Part shown: piece after piece, positions 6,692-14,686 of the stretch
Position numbering within the stretch: the first letter of the stretch is position 1
Layout: every line of letters starts with the position of its first letter
NCBI GenBank assembly: GCA_016838945.1
Contig: JADLKP010000028.1
Coordinates: forward strand, 1 to 16,055
Length of the DNA stretch: 16,055 bases
Source: Methanobrevibacter sp.
Lineage (GTDB): Archaea > Methanobacteriota > Methanobacteria > Methanobacteriales > Methanobacteriaceae
Reading direction: 5' to 3'
Translations under genes and position numbers: made by a program
Notes under the pieces: model-generated
Told to the model about the DNA's origin: nothing
What the model saw: only the letters and a program-made list of their open reading frames with translations
Database searches by the model: none

Positions 6692-7726
6692 TTATGCCCT
6701 CCTTTCTGCTAATTGAGAAGCCTTTACAGAAATGTGAATAACTTCTTCATCATTATCATTCGTATCAAGATTAAATTTAGCCAAGAAGTATTTGATAACT
6801 CCAAACGGACAGGTCTGATAACAGATACTGCATCTTAAACATTTTTCCTTATCCCTTACAATGGTATCATTATCGCTGTCAAATGAAATGGCACCTGTAG
6901 GACAGTCTGGAATGCACATTTGACATTTCTTACAGTTATCTCCATCCCATGTGATGATTCTTATCTTTAATCTATTGATTGCATCTTCCAAGACTTCATG
7001 AACAACCTCTTCATCATTTAGAATGGTTAAGGACTCGTCAAATATAGGCTTGAATTTCAATTCATCCAAAAATAGCTTATCAGTGCCTAATTGAATCAAG
7101 TCATCCTGTTTTGATTCAATATACTTCTCTAAGGTATTCACTGTCAAATTGATGATTTTCTTTTGCTCTTCGAGATTGTTTACAAAGACTCCTCTCATTG
7201 CTCCTTTTACAGGACAGGTTTCTAAACATTTTCCACAGGAAATACATTTTGACTGATTTACAACCAATCGGTCATCAATCTCTTCAATGGCACCGACTTC
7301 ACATGCATCCATACATTTCTTACATCTTATGCATAGGTAATCGTCCACAATGTATTTTCTCTTTGAAGGAATGATATTGAATTCTTCACGAATGAAATGA
7401 TTTTCACCACATTCCAATGTCTTAGGAGTGGAAGGACAGACTTCTGCACAGAATCCGCATCTTATGCATGCTGACTTGTTGATGACAGGAAAAATGAGGC
7501 CTGTGGATTCCTCATTGTCTGAATCCCTAACCAACTTGATTGCATTTGGAGATGGGCATGATGCTGTACAAGACCCGCAGCCAATACAATTCTCCTTGAT
7601 TACATTAGGGAAATCCCTAAACCTGTCAGGCTTATGAGCTATGTCTTCCTTTGACTTTGCATCAAAAAAGCCGTCTATCCAGGTTTTCCTTGCAAATTCA
7701 TAGATATACCATATGAGTGAAGACAT
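6692..7726 (-). CDS. ehaP: EhaP, six-cluster polyferredoxin of hydrogenase A
   Basis: A 344-residue protein with six complete [4Fe-4S] motifs starting at Cys47, 87, 132, 161, 265 and 296, as expected for the 6x[4Fe-4S] EhaP. The third ends CEV instead of CP. The N-terminus (aromatic-rich WYIYEFARKTWIDGFF before the first cluster) recalls NuoI/EchF-type subunits that lie against the membrane arm. Residues about 180-262 form an acidic helical insert that splits the clusters 4+2. The gene starts one base after the ehaO stop, and its ribosome site AGGTGA lies inside the final ehaO codons, so translation is tightly coupled to the large subunit. It probably takes electrons from the EhaN proximal cluster and carries them to EhaQ or ferredoxin; the order of transfer is inference. 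Confidence 0.94.
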   Translation of the reverse strand: MSSLIWYIYEFARKTWIDGFFDAKSKEDIAHKPDRFRDFPNVIKENCIGCGSCTASCPSPNAIKLVRDSDNEESTGLIFPVINKSACIRCGFCAEVCPSTPKTLECGENHFIREEFNIIPSKRKYIVDDYLCIRCKKCMDACEVGAIEEIDDRLVVNQSKCISCGKCLETCPVKGAMRGVFVNNLEEQKKIINLTVNTLEKYIESKQDDLIQLGTDKLFLDELKFKPIFDESLTILNDEEVVHEVLEDAINRLKIRIITWDGDNCKKCQMCIPDCPTGAISFDSDNDTIVRDKEKCLRCSICYQTCPFGVIKYFLAKFNLDTNDNDEEVIHISVKASQLAERRA

Positions 7727-7727
7727 A

Positions 7728-8855
7728 CTATTTCACCTCAAAAAAGTCTTTTACAGCAGATTTGCCAGTGTCAATGTCAGTGATTGCAACCCTTTCAGTA
7801 CATGCAATGCAAGGATCTGAAGACGCATAAGTGGATACTGCATCTGCAACTGTAGCAACATCCTTAAGCATGTATCTTGCACATGAATCGATATTCATGA
7901 TACTTGGAGTTCTGATGGAGATGCGCTTGATCAAATCCCCGTTGGTTTCAGCCATATATCTTACTTCACCACGTGGAGCCTCGTTTCTCCATTCACCATA
8001 TCCTGAAGGGATATCTACAGGAGTTCTTATATCTCCTTTAGGCATGTTTTCAATAGCCTGTTTAATTAAATCAATAGATTGCTCCACTTCATAAAGCCTA
8101 TTTAATGTACGGGCATAATTGTCTCCCTCTTTTCTCCAAATAGGCTTGAAGTCGAACTCATCCATATAAGTATAATGCTCTTCCCTTAAATCATGCTTCA
8201 ATCCGGAAGCTCTTCCGATAGGCCCTACGGCATGACCTTTGATTGCTTCCTCTTTGGTCATCACTCCAACGCCCTTAGCCCTTAAGGCAACGATTGGAGC
8301 CTCTTCAAACAATGCAACATGTCTGTCAAAGCCGTCTTCAATCTTCTTCAGGTTCTCAAGTATTGCATTGAAATGTCTCTCGTCAGCATCCATTCTAACT
8401 CCACCAACTACATTCCAACCTAAATTGACCCTATTTCCTGTCAGCAATTCAAGGGAATCCATTGCATATTCCCTTAATGCCAATACATGCATAAACAATG
8501 TCTCATGGTCAAGAGTCTTGAAGAATGTGGAGTTTGCAAGCAAGTGGGACTGTATCCTATCCAACTCATTAGTAATTACCCTTAAATATTGAGCCCTCAA
8601 CGGAGCTTGAACGCCAGAAATAATTTCCAAGGTTTCTGCAAAGGTCTGTGTGTGTTCATATGAACAGATACCGCAGATTCTTTCAGATAAGTAAATGCAT
8701 TTTTGCCAGGTCTTACCTTCCATAATCTTTTCAATACCTCTGTGAACATAACCATAATCAATCTCAGCCTTAATAACCTTTTCTCCTTGAGTTTGAAGCT
8801 TAAGCCTTAAAGGTTCTTTTAAACCTGGATGAATTGGTCCAATTGGTAATATCAT
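7728..8855 (-). CDS. ehaO: EhaO, [NiFe]-hydrogenase large subunit
   Basis: The catalytic subunit (375 residues) of a group 4 energy-converting [NiFe] hydrogenase. Both nickel-binding motifs are intact: RICGICSYEH at 59-68 (Cys61, Cys64) and DPCIACTER at 347-355 (Cys349, Cys352). Twenty residues follow Arg355; whether they are removed during maturation cannot be told. The protein is also homologous to complex I subunit NuoD, consistent with the ITAA-free start MILPIGPIHPGLKEP. The ATG has an AAGGAG site nine bases upstream. The gene is preceded by a 145-nt spacer carrying a 47-nt tandem repeat that separates it from the small subunit, which is unusual for two obligate partners. With EhaN it interconverts H2 with protons and electrons on the cytoplasmic side of the membrane. 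Confidence 0.96.
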   Translation of the reverse strand: MILPIGPIHPGLKEPLRLKLQTQGEKVIKAEIDYGYVHRGIEKIMEGKTWQKCIYLSERICGICSYEHTQTFAETLEIISGVQAPLRAQYLRVITNELDRIQSHLLANSTFFKTLDHETLFMHVLALREYAMDSLELLTGNRVNLGWNVVGGVRMDADERHFNAILENLKKIEDGFDRHVALFEEAPIVALRAKGVGVMTKEEAIKGHAVGPIGRASGLKHDLREEHYTYMDEFDFKPIWRKEGDNYARTLNRLYEVEQSIDLIKQAIENMPKGDIRTPVDIPSGYGEWRNEAPRGEVRYMAETNGDLIKRISIRTPSIMNIDSCARYMLKDVATVADAVSTYASSDPCIACTERVAITDIDTGKSAVKDFFEVK

Positions 8856-8894
8856 AATATCTGACTCCTTTACTTATCTAATTCTAATTCATAG

Positions 8895-9008
8895 TACTAA
8901 TAAACATAATCTTATTTTACTAATCTAACTAAATCCTGTAATACTAATAAACATAATCTTATTTTACTAATCTAACTAAATCCTGTAATACTAATAAACA
9001 TTAATCTT
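8895..9008 (-). repeat. 47-nt tandem repeat between ehaN and ehaO
   Basis: Two identical 47-nt copies occupy 8895-8941 and 8942-8988. A third partial copy starts at 8989 and runs, with a one-base insertion, into the stop codon and last codons of ehaN (stop at 9001-9003). The block therefore looks like an expansion of the ehaN 3' end. It makes up most of the spacer before the ehaO ribosome site. Confidence 0.9.
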
Positions 9009-9462
9009 TTCTGGCATCTTGAGCCCTTCCTTTAGCTGCAAGAGCGCCAGGAGCAACAGTCAACACTGCCTCTAAAATTTCACTTGGTCTTGGAGGACAA
9101 CCTGGAATAGCTGCATCCACTGGAATAAAGTCAGAAACAGGAGCAAGAACTCTTCCTCCTTCCTGTGCAAATACATCTCCTGATTGCGGACAGTTTCCAA
9201 CAGCAACCACAATCTTAGGTTCAGGTGTCTTTGCATAAATCCTTCTTAAATTGTCTCTCCATTGTTCTGTAACTGCACCAGTCACTAAAAGAACATCAGC
9301 CTCACGAGGGTTATTGTGAACATAAATTCCATACTGCTCAAGATCGTATCTTGGGGAAAGAAGGGCAACAAGCTCTACATCACAGCCATTGCATCCTCCA
9401 CAATTTACAATGCAGACATGAATTGAACTTTTTCTCACAATGTCTTTAAGTTTTTTAAGCAT
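9001..9462 (-). CDS. ehaN: EhaN, [NiFe]-hydrogenase small subunit
   Basis: The 153-residue small subunit (NuoB/EchC type) holds the single proximal [4Fe-4S] cluster beside the EhaO active site. Visible cysteines are in CGGCNGCD (21, 24, 27), VGNCP (Cys91) and PGCPPRP (Cys122), the usual pattern for the short group 4 small subunits, which lack the medial and distal clusters of classical uptake hydrogenases. No signal peptide is present, so the protein is cytoplasmic at the membrane face. The ATG follows AGGTAA at good spacing, 43 nt after ehaM. The C-terminal end is fused in sequence to the tandem repeat region: the repeat unit includes bases of the last codons. Confidence 0.95.
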   Translation of the reverse strand: MLKKLKDIVRKSSIHVCIVNCGGCNGCDVELVALLSPRYDLEQYGIYVHNNPREADVLLVTGAVTEQWRDNLRRIYAKTPEPKIVVAVGNCPQSGDVFAQEGGRVLAPVSDFIPVDAAIPGCPPRPSEILEAVLTVAPGALAAKGRAQDARKD

Positions 9463-9505
9463 TTCAATTACCTTAAATCTCGTTCTTTTGATTATAATAT
9501 AAACA

Positions 9506-9889
9506 TTATTTCCTTAATATTTCAACGATTTGAGCTCTTCCTTCTTCAAGAGCATCCTCATATTTCTTGCCATTCTTTACAATGTCCTTTGTCAATTGAT
9601 GGCAAATCCTATCTGCATCTTCCTCTGATATCAATTTGGCAACATCGCTTAACCAATAAAGTCTTAAATCAAGATGCATCTGCCTTTTTATCTTTTCTCT
9701 ATTGGCTATTTCAAAGGTGGCATGCATATTTTCCAAATCACTCATATCAAAATGATTCATAAGAATATCCTCAAACTCTTCTTTAGAAATACCAAATTCT
9801 TCAGATAAAGGGATTGTAAGATCCTTTTCCCATTTGAAACTATGAAGAACCCTTAATTTCATCATTTCATATTTTTCTTCACTATTCAT
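9506..9889 (-). CDS. ehaM: EhaM, small soluble subunit of hydrogenase A
   Basis: A 127-residue charged, helical protein without membrane segments, signal peptide or cysteine motifs; the only hydrophilic subunit placed among the membrane and catalytic genes. Its position between ehaL and ehaN matches EhaM. The reading frame is open from a TTG at 9901, but GGTGAT lies just downstream of that TTG and four bases before the ATG at 9889. I therefore take 9889 as the true start and read the preceding codons as the ribosome site. Function is unknown; it may assist assembly or bridge the membrane and peripheral arms. Confidence 0.88.
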   Translation of the reverse strand: MNSEEKYEMMKLRVLHSFKWEKDLTIPLSEEFGISKEEFEDILMNHFDMSDLENMHATFEIANREKIKRQMHLDLRLYWLSDVAKLISEEDADRICHQLTKDIVKNGKKYEDALEEGRAQIVEILRK

Positions 9890-9918
9890 ATAAATCACCA
9901 AGTGAGCTAATTTGTCTT

Positions 9919-10245
9919 TTAGAATAAAACTCCGGATGTTAGAATCCAGACAATACCTGCAATCAATATCCCAATTGCAGTTTCTTTACGACCGTATCCT
10001 GGTCTTCTTCCTATTGCAAGTCCAATACAGAAGAATGCAATAGTTAGCAAGATTTCAGAACTGATAAAATGGTTTAAGCCATGATTAAATAATAGGAACC
10101 ATCCTACAATGGAAAAAACCAAGGTCAAAACATCTATTTCAGATATTATATAAGGTTCCATATGCTTTTTATAGCTTAATAAAAGACCTGCGATGGATCC
10201 AACTATAAAAACTATAATATAAATCATAATATATAATTCTTCCAT
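9919..10245 (-). CDS. ehaL: EhaL, four-helix membrane subunit
   Basis: A 108-residue integral membrane protein with hydrophobic segments near residues 5-25, 38-55, 64-79 and 88-107. A basic loop, GRRPGYGRKE, lies between the third and fourth. The ATG has AAGGTGA upstream. It is assigned by position between ehaK and ehaM and by length; the sequence has no catalytic motif. It is one of the small membrane subunits specific to Eha, with no known individual role. Confidence 0.87.
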   Translation of the reverse strand: MEELYIMIYIIVFIVGSIAGLLLSYKKHMEPYIISEIDVLTLVFSIVGWFLLFNHGLNHFISSEILLTIAFFCIGLAIGRRPGYGRKETAIGILIAGIVWILTSGVLF

Positions 10246-10331
10246 GATTTCACCTTGTTTTAGTTCTAAATTCTTTTTTTTTTCAAATAAATTGATAAAT
10301 ATAAATTATAAATAAATTATGATAAATTCGA

Positions 10332-10589
10332 TTAAATTGGTTTATATAAGCAAATAAATGCTATGCAAATGATTAAAAATGTAATAACGAATGCTAACTT
10401 CTCCAAGTTTTCAGCTAAATGAGCATTTTTCTCATTGTGTTGCATCAATATAAATGGAACGAATATAAGTCCAATAATAGCTAAAGGAAGTGCTAGAATA
10501 TTTTGATAGAAAGCGGCAAGTCCTGCCACTATAAATATGCCTAAAGCAACTAATGAAGTCAATACTCTCATTCCTATTTCATTATTCAT
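10332..10589 (-). CDS. ehaK: EhaK, small membrane subunit
   Basis: An 85-residue hydrophobic protein with about three membrane segments (8-25, 28-46, 62-83) and a charged loop QHNEKNAHLAENLEK between the second and third. The ribosome site is weak (AAGG, nine bases before ATG). It is assigned by synteny between ehaJ and ehaL. It is flanked by AT-only spacers of 107 nt before it and 86 nt after it. The latter repeats AAATAAATT-type sequence next to the stop codon. Confidence 0.86.
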   Translation of the reverse strand: MNNEIGMRVLTSLVALGIFIVAGLAAFYQNILALPLAIIGLIFVPFILMQHNEKNAHLAENLEKLAFVITFLIICIAFICLYKPI

Positions 10590-10696
10590 TTTTAAGCCTT
10601 CTTATTAATTATTAATTATTTAAATCTTAATCATTTTAAATTTTAACAATTTTCTTAAATCCAATAAATTTTAAACCTTAAATTCAATTTTTATTT

Positions 10697-11557
10697 TTAG
10701 ATAATGATCATAATTATTGAACCGACTGTACAGATAACTGCAATGGATATTTGAGCCATTACTGAATGGTTTGGATTTAACATAGGAGTTGTAGCATTGA
10801 TAAATCCTGTAATTATACATATTACAATCATTCCAATCACGTATCCGACAACGGAAATTGGTCCAAAGAATATGGTTAAGAATATCCATAATAGAATATA
10901 CCATGCGATTGATTCTGAAAACATTATGTATCCTCTAAGCATACCGAAGTGTTCAGTTTCAAATCCAGATATGATTTCCTTTCCTTTTGTGATTGCAAAA
11001 GGAGAATATGGAGATTTTGTAACTATCAATGTGAAGAACATAAGTGCTGCAAGAGGCAATTGGAAGATCAAAGGCCCGTGTATTGATTGATAAGCTATAA
11101 TTCCGCTGATGTCCATAGTTCCAGTTAAAATGAATATGACAGCAATTACAGCAAATAACGGCAATTCTCCAGCTGCTGAGAAAACAGCCCTTACACAACT
11201 TACCTTACCATATGGAGAACCTGATGAAGATCCTGCATTATGCTCTACAATCTTATGAATTGCATAGATACCGAATAAGATCATTAAGGAACCTTTAGCT
11301 ACTGGACCAACAATAACTCCAGTAACCCAAATGCCTGCTAAAATAACTGTAATGCTAATATAAAATGGTATTGAAGCAGTTTTTGGAAATGTTGTCTCCT
11401 TAAAGAAAAATTTCAATGAATGCAATAAATACTGTATGATAGGAGGTCCTGGCCTTAATTGGACTCTTGCCATAACCTTTCTGTGGAAACCTAACAAAAG
11501 ACTACCAGCAAGGAAAGCTATTATTACATTGATTAAAATTTGAGCCATTAGATTCAT
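10697..11557 (-). CDS. ehaJ: EhaJ, NuoH-like membrane subunit
   Basis: A 286-residue integral membrane protein homologous to complex I NuoH and Ech EchB, the subunit that anchors the peripheral arm and lies in the proposed ion-translocation path. The NuoH-type signature is clear: HRKVMARVQLRPGPP at 25-39, then KFFFKE. Later ELPLF (131-135) and SPFAITKGKEIISGFETEHFG (185-205) match conserved NuoH loops, including the acidic and glycine-rich ExxSGFETE segment. About eight hydrophobic segments are seen. It starts 21 nt after ehaI; the ribosome site is poor (AAGGTC is far upstream), and a second ATG three codons in is possible. It is one of the two conserved membrane subunits of Eha, the other being EhaH. 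Confidence 0.93.
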   Translation of the reverse strand: MNLMAQILINVIIAFLAGSLLLGFHRKVMARVQLRPGPPIIQYLLHSLKFFFKETTFPKTASIPFYISITVILAGIWVTGVIVGPVAKGSLMILFGIYAIHKIVEHNAGSSSGSPYGKVSCVRAVFSAAGELPLFAVIAVIFILTGTMDISGIIAYQSIHGPLIFQLPLAALMFFTLIVTKSPYSPFAITKGKEIISGFETEHFGMLRGYIMFSESIAWYILLWIFLTIFFGPISVVGYVIGMIVICIITGFINATTPMLNPNHSVMAQISIAVICTVGSIIMIII

Positions 11558-11578
11558 AATATCTGCGAAGAGACCTTA

Positions 11579-11794
11579 TTAATAACCTGTAAATGGTTCT
11601 TCTCTTCTTTCCTCCTCTTCATCTTTTATCGGTTTAGACATTGTAAGCAGTCCAAATGAAAGCACTAAAAATGGAATACAAACAATAGCTATTGCATAGA
11701 CTATCCAATCAGCAGGGTTAAATATCAAAGCATAAAGGATAGCTAATACTGACACAATCAAGATAATATAACTAGCTATTTTTATTTTATTCAT
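11579..11794 (-). CDS. ehaI: EhaI, two-helix membrane subunit
   Basis: A 71-residue protein with two hydrophobic helices (about 6-25 and 29-51) and a charged C-terminal tail (KPIKDEEEERREE). It is called from position between ehaH and ehaJ. AAGGTC precedes the ATG. No functional motif is visible. It follows a 135-nt spacer that contains the 25-nt tandem repeat. Confidence 0.84.
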   Translation of the reverse strand: MNKIKIASYIILIVSVLAILYALIFNPADWIVYAIAIVCIPFLVLSFGLLTMSKPIKDEEEERREEPFTGY

Positions 11795-11850
11795 TTTATC
11801 GACCTTCTATTTTATAATATAATAAATATGATTTTGAATTGTTTAGTTTA

Positions 11851-11925
11851 TTAGTTTAATTTAATTTAGTTTAATTTAGTTTAATTTAATTTAGTTTAAT
11901 TTAGTTTAATTTAATTTAATTTAAT
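11851..11925 (-). repeat. 25-nt tandem repeat, three copies, between ehaH and ehaI
   Basis: Copies at 11851-11875 and 11876-11900 are identical; the third at 11901-11925 differs at one base. The unit is itself built from TTTAAT/TTTAGT pentamer-like steps. The array ends about five bases from the ehaH stop codon (11930). On the mRNA it would be an A-rich, unstructured stretch with no G. Confidence 0.9.
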
Positions 11926-11929
11926 TTGG

Positions 11930-12598
11930 TTATAATATAGTTAGTAAGATTTCAACAAATCTGACAATGATAAACAATGAACTTAAGTGGATAATCAATA
12001 TAAATGGAGATCCTGGAGTTCTGAACATTTCTGCCTTACTTGCAAAGAATGGCGCTATACCACTTTCACCACAAACTCCAATCAACATTACAAGTGCACC
12101 GAATATCATCATTGGACTTGCAGGGATTGAAGCGAGCTCAAATAAGCTTAAGGTACCGGTAGCAGCCAAAATCATAGCTGCACCACCAAAGAGTGGCAAA
12201 CCGCACATCATGGCAATCAAACCATATTGGTAGGCAGAATTTAAAACATCCACTTGCTTAACGGCAGAAACTATACCTATATTGACAATACCAATCAAAG
12301 CCATGAATAAGGTAAAGTTAAACAAGTCTCCAGTAATCATAGCTCCTGCAGTAGCTATACCACAGATGACAGACAAGAATCTCCTTTGTTTAAATTCCTT
12401 TTTGCCTACTGAAACCTTATTTTCATCAAGAGAACCAAACATTGATTCAACTTGAGTTTCAGTTCGGCTAATAGCTATCAATGCTGTAAAGACAAGTATA
12501 GTAACAAACAGGAATATGTGGAGAGGGTTTAAGTAAAGAACAATATCCCCTAAAGGAATTGTTCCCATCACGTTTCCACCTAAATTCTCTATAAGCAT
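11930..12598 (-). CDS. ehaH: EhaH, half-size antiporter-like (NuoL/M/N-type) subunit
   Basis: A 222-residue membrane protein with six or seven helices resembling part of the Mrp/NuoN antiporter-like family. GDLFNFTLFMALIGI (90-104) corresponds to the family helix that usually reads GDLFNxYVFFE. The stretch near 177-198 (GESGIAPFFASKAEMF, then RTPGSP) corresponds to the GxxPFHxWLpxA...PTPVSA loop. Family members have about 14 helices, so this is a reduced version, as known for Eha compared with Ech. Two starts are possible: the ATG at 12598 with GGAG, or the ATG at 12568 with AGGTGG seven bases upstream, which is equally good. I keep the longer one. It probably takes part in ion translocation. 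Confidence 0.9.
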   Translation of the reverse strand: MLIENLGGNVMGTIPLGDIVLYLNPLHIFLFVTILVFTALIAISRTETQVESMFGSLDENKVSVGKKEFKQRRFLSVICGIATAGAMITGDLFNFTLFMALIGIVNIGIVSAVKQVDVLNSAYQYGLIAMMCGLPLFGGAAMILAATGTLSLFELASIPASPMMIFGALVMLIGVCGESGIAPFFASKAEMFRTPGSPFILIIHLSSLFIIVRFVEILLTIL

Positions 12599-12703
12599 TT
12601 AACAGTCTCCTTTTTTGATTTACTTAAATTTAAAGTTCATTGATAATAATTTATAATTATGATAATTTTAATAATTAATTCTGAAAATTCTTATTTTAAT
12701 TGA

Positions 12704-13381
12704 TCATTTTCTTCCGTATTCCTCTCTCATCAAGATTCCAATCAATCCAATCTTTGATGCCACTTTCAAGAGCAATCCTAAAGCAGCGAGGAATAAGCTG
12801 AGTAACCAGTATTGTGGTAGAATAAAGAAGAATAGGAATCCTATAATCCATAAGCACCAAGATATACCGGATATTGCCCCTACACCATCAAGAACAACAA
12901 TAGGCAATCCTCTAACCTTTCTGCTCAATACATAAATTACAATACCTCCACCAGCTACTGCACCACCAGTAAAACCGGAGAGGAATACACCATATCCTAT
13001 CAACAATAATGCAATGAAATTAGGAGCGGTTGTCATAATTTCCATGTCAATATTCAAAGGCATTGGTGCAAATGAAGTATGCACATCTTTCTTTCTCATT
13101 TCACGAGATATCAAAATCTCAGATATAGCCATGATCTCTGCCAATTCCACTACCAAACCAGGAAGAATCAATGCTTCAGACAAATCGGTTCCTACAGCTG
13201 CTACAACAATAAGCATAGCCAATCCCACAATGTCTGTAAGAATGAGAACTTGAATGTCTCTTTTTTCCATTGCAATTCCAATCAAACCAATGAAAGCTAC
13301 AATCAAACCACCATACAAAGCTGTTGTATACATTGAACTATAGAATGCAGGGACGAATTGAGGAACTATACTTGCAACCAT
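12704..13381 (-). CDS. ehaG: EhaG, multi-helix membrane subunit
   Basis: A 225-residue protein with about seven hydrophobic segments (around 18-38, 43-63, 68-93, 119-136, 138-153, 168-189, 190-210). Its first half carries several acidic residues within helices (Glu69, Glu79, Glu82, Glu88), reminiscent of the NuoK/MrpC type; this resemblance is my pattern reading, not proof. A loop at 94-118 separates the two halves. The start is set by AGGTGAT three bases before the ATG, and that site contains the TGA stop of ehaF, so the two are coupled. Confidence 0.9.
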   Translation of the reverse strand: MVASIVPQFVPAFYSSMYTTALYGGLIVAFIGLIGIAMEKRDIQVLILTDIVGLAMLIVVAAVGTDLSEALILPGLVVELAEIMAISEILISREMRKKDVHTSFAPMPLNIDMEIMTTAPNFIALLLIGYGVFLSGFTGGAVAGGGIVIYVLSRKVRGLPIVVLDGVGAISGISWCLWIIGFLFFFILPQYWLLSLFLAALGLLLKVASKIGLIGILMREEYGRK

Positions 13382-13385
13382 ATAA

Positions 13386-13991
13386 TCACCTGAACTCCTT
13401 TTTAGCTTGTTTTTCGCGAGCTTTACGATTGCTCATCTCAACTTCACTGGCTATTCTGTCAGAACTTGCAATAGCTCTTTTCACATCTTCTTCAATATCC
13501 CCTTTGCCTTTCTCTTCCTTCCTATCCATAGTGAAGTTAATGGCTAACCATGATGCAATTATGAATGCCATCATAAGGATGGATGATTCCAATATAGTGT
13601 CGAAACCTCTTGTATAGTAAAGGATTTCATCGATAACACCACCTGGAGATGCACAGATACTTGTTCCAAAGTATGGAGAGATACCTTTCAGCATATCAGC
13701 TATTGGAGTCATATATGAATTGATCCAACCCAGATTTTGGGAATTTTCAGGATATTGGGCTTCTGTAATGCCCGGACTTTCCAAAATCTCTCCACCTCTA
13801 TCATATGGCGCAATGGCAAGGCCTGCATCCATTTGACTTTGAGGAGCCGGACGAGTATAGATTTGATCTGTATTCAATCCCACAGGAATTAGGAATCCGG
13901 CAATCAAGAGCAAACCTAAAATTAGAGCAAATAATCTAGGAATATTCTTTGGATCTGCTAACTTATTCCATAATTTGGCTATTTTAGGCAT
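13386..13991 (-). CDS. ehaF: EhaF, two-helix subunit with large extracytoplasmic loop
   Basis: A 201-residue protein with one hydrophobic helix near 20-38, a roughly 90-residue polar segment likely outside the membrane, a second helix near 133-153 and a charged helical cytoplasmic tail (155-201, Lys/Glu/Arg rich). The stretch GGVIDEILYYTRGFDTILES (117-136) resembles the fRgxDTlgE signature of MrpB/MbhE-like subunits, linking it to the antiporter module. A strong GGGAGG ribosome site lies eight bases before the ATG. Its TGA stop forms part of the ehaG ribosome site. Confidence 0.9.
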   Translation of the reverse strand: MPKIAKLWNKLADPKNIPRLFALILGLLLIAGFLIPVGLNTDQIYTRPAPQSQMDAGLAIAPYDRGGEILESPGITEAQYPENSQNLGWINSYMTPIADMLKGISPYFGTSICASPGGVIDEILYYTRGFDTILESSILMMAFIIASWLAINFTMDRKEEKGKGDIEEDVKRAIASSDRIASEVEMSNRKAREKQAKKEFR

Positions 13992-14051
13992 CTTGGTTTC
14001 CTCCCAGCATTAATGAAACTGATTTTTCAGTTTTTAATAAATTGATAAACA

Positions 14052-14312
14052 TTATACATCAGCCCCTATCTCTTCTAAACGAGAAATAGCCCTAAACAAG
14101 ATTAATGTTACTATAATTGTAGTTGCAATCAAGGTTAAAAGAGCTAATGTAGAATTGTAAGTAAGTAAGATTAATGAAACTCCTACAGATGCTACTTCAG
14201 TATTGATAGTTCTTATGACAGGGTCTTTCACTCCAGGACCCCAAACAGTAGCAAGACTTCCAAAAATAGCTAGCGCCAAACCTACATAAACCCAAAGAGC
14301 AAGATTAAACAT
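14052..14312 (-). CDS. ehaE: EhaE, three-helix membrane subunit
   Basis: An 86-residue membrane protein with hydrophobic segments near 3-24, 38-57 and 57-75, and a short charged tail. The start ATG overlaps the ehaD stop (TAATG), with GGTGG upstream, so translation is coupled. Size and order correspond to EhaE. It is of the small MrpG/MbhC-like size class, but I see no diagnostic motif. Confidence 0.88.
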   Translation of the reverse strand: MFNLALWVYVGLALAIFGSLATVWGPGVKDPVIRTINTEVASVGVSLILLTYNSTLALLTLIATTIIVTLILFRAISRLEEIGADV

Positions 14313-14638
14313 TATTTACCACCTTCTGAGTTTTTCTCACTATTTTCTGTGCTTTTAAGCATTTTAAGAACTGTAGAGTAATCATTTAATTGTGATTTGC
14401 GCACTTGATTTATTTTGATTAAAGCGAGTAAGAATACAATAATAGACAATGGGTCAAGAACAGCAGTTAAAAAAGCAACATCCAAGTATCTGAAGCTGAC
14501 AATAGCCAAGAATAAGCCTGCTTCTAAAACAGAAACCATTATCACTTTATCCAATGGTTTTTTAAGTAGGACAACGCCAATAGCACCTATTATCATCAAA
14601 GCAATTGATATTGTTGTCAAATCAATAAATTCTAACAT
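14312..14638 (-). CDS. ehaD: EhaD, three-helix membrane subunit
   Basis: A 108-residue membrane protein with helices near 4-26, 31-51 and 55-77, followed by a polar Ser/Lys/Glu tail. The middle, VLEAGLFLAIVSFRYLDVAFL, resembles the MbhD-like (DUF4040) core, in which an acidic residue lies in the helix and a second precedes a hydrophobic run. This is a tentative reading. It overlaps ehaE by one base and follows ehaC by 48 nt. Confidence 0.88.
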   Translation of the reverse strand: MLEFIDLTTISIALMIIGAIGVVLLKKPLDKVIMVSVLEAGLFLAIVSFRYLDVAFLTAVLDPLSIIVFLLALIKINQVRKSQLNDYSTVLKMLKSTENSEKNSEGGK

Positions 14639-14686
14639 TTTATCCCATTTCCATTATTTTAAAAATAATGAGTAAATATAATTCAA

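Noticed and set aside
8239..8592. Plus-strand open frame of 117 codons opposite ehaO
   Set aside because: It is a mirror of the conserved large-subunit gene; no independent evidence.
8895..8988. Possible CRISPR-like array in the ehaN-ehaO spacer
   Set aside because: The copies are directly abutting with no spacers, and there are only two full units; this is a simple tandem duplication.
10671..11198. Minus-strand open frames of 77-79 codons overlapping ehaJ
   Set aside because: They are out-of-frame shadows of ehaJ, with composition unlike a real protein (His/Tyr/Asn/Cys rich) and no start signal.
12599..12703. Possible promoter before ehaH
   Set aside because: AT-rich strings are present but none matches a BRE/TATA pair better than background; ehaH also has its own ribosome site and can be read as part of the operon.
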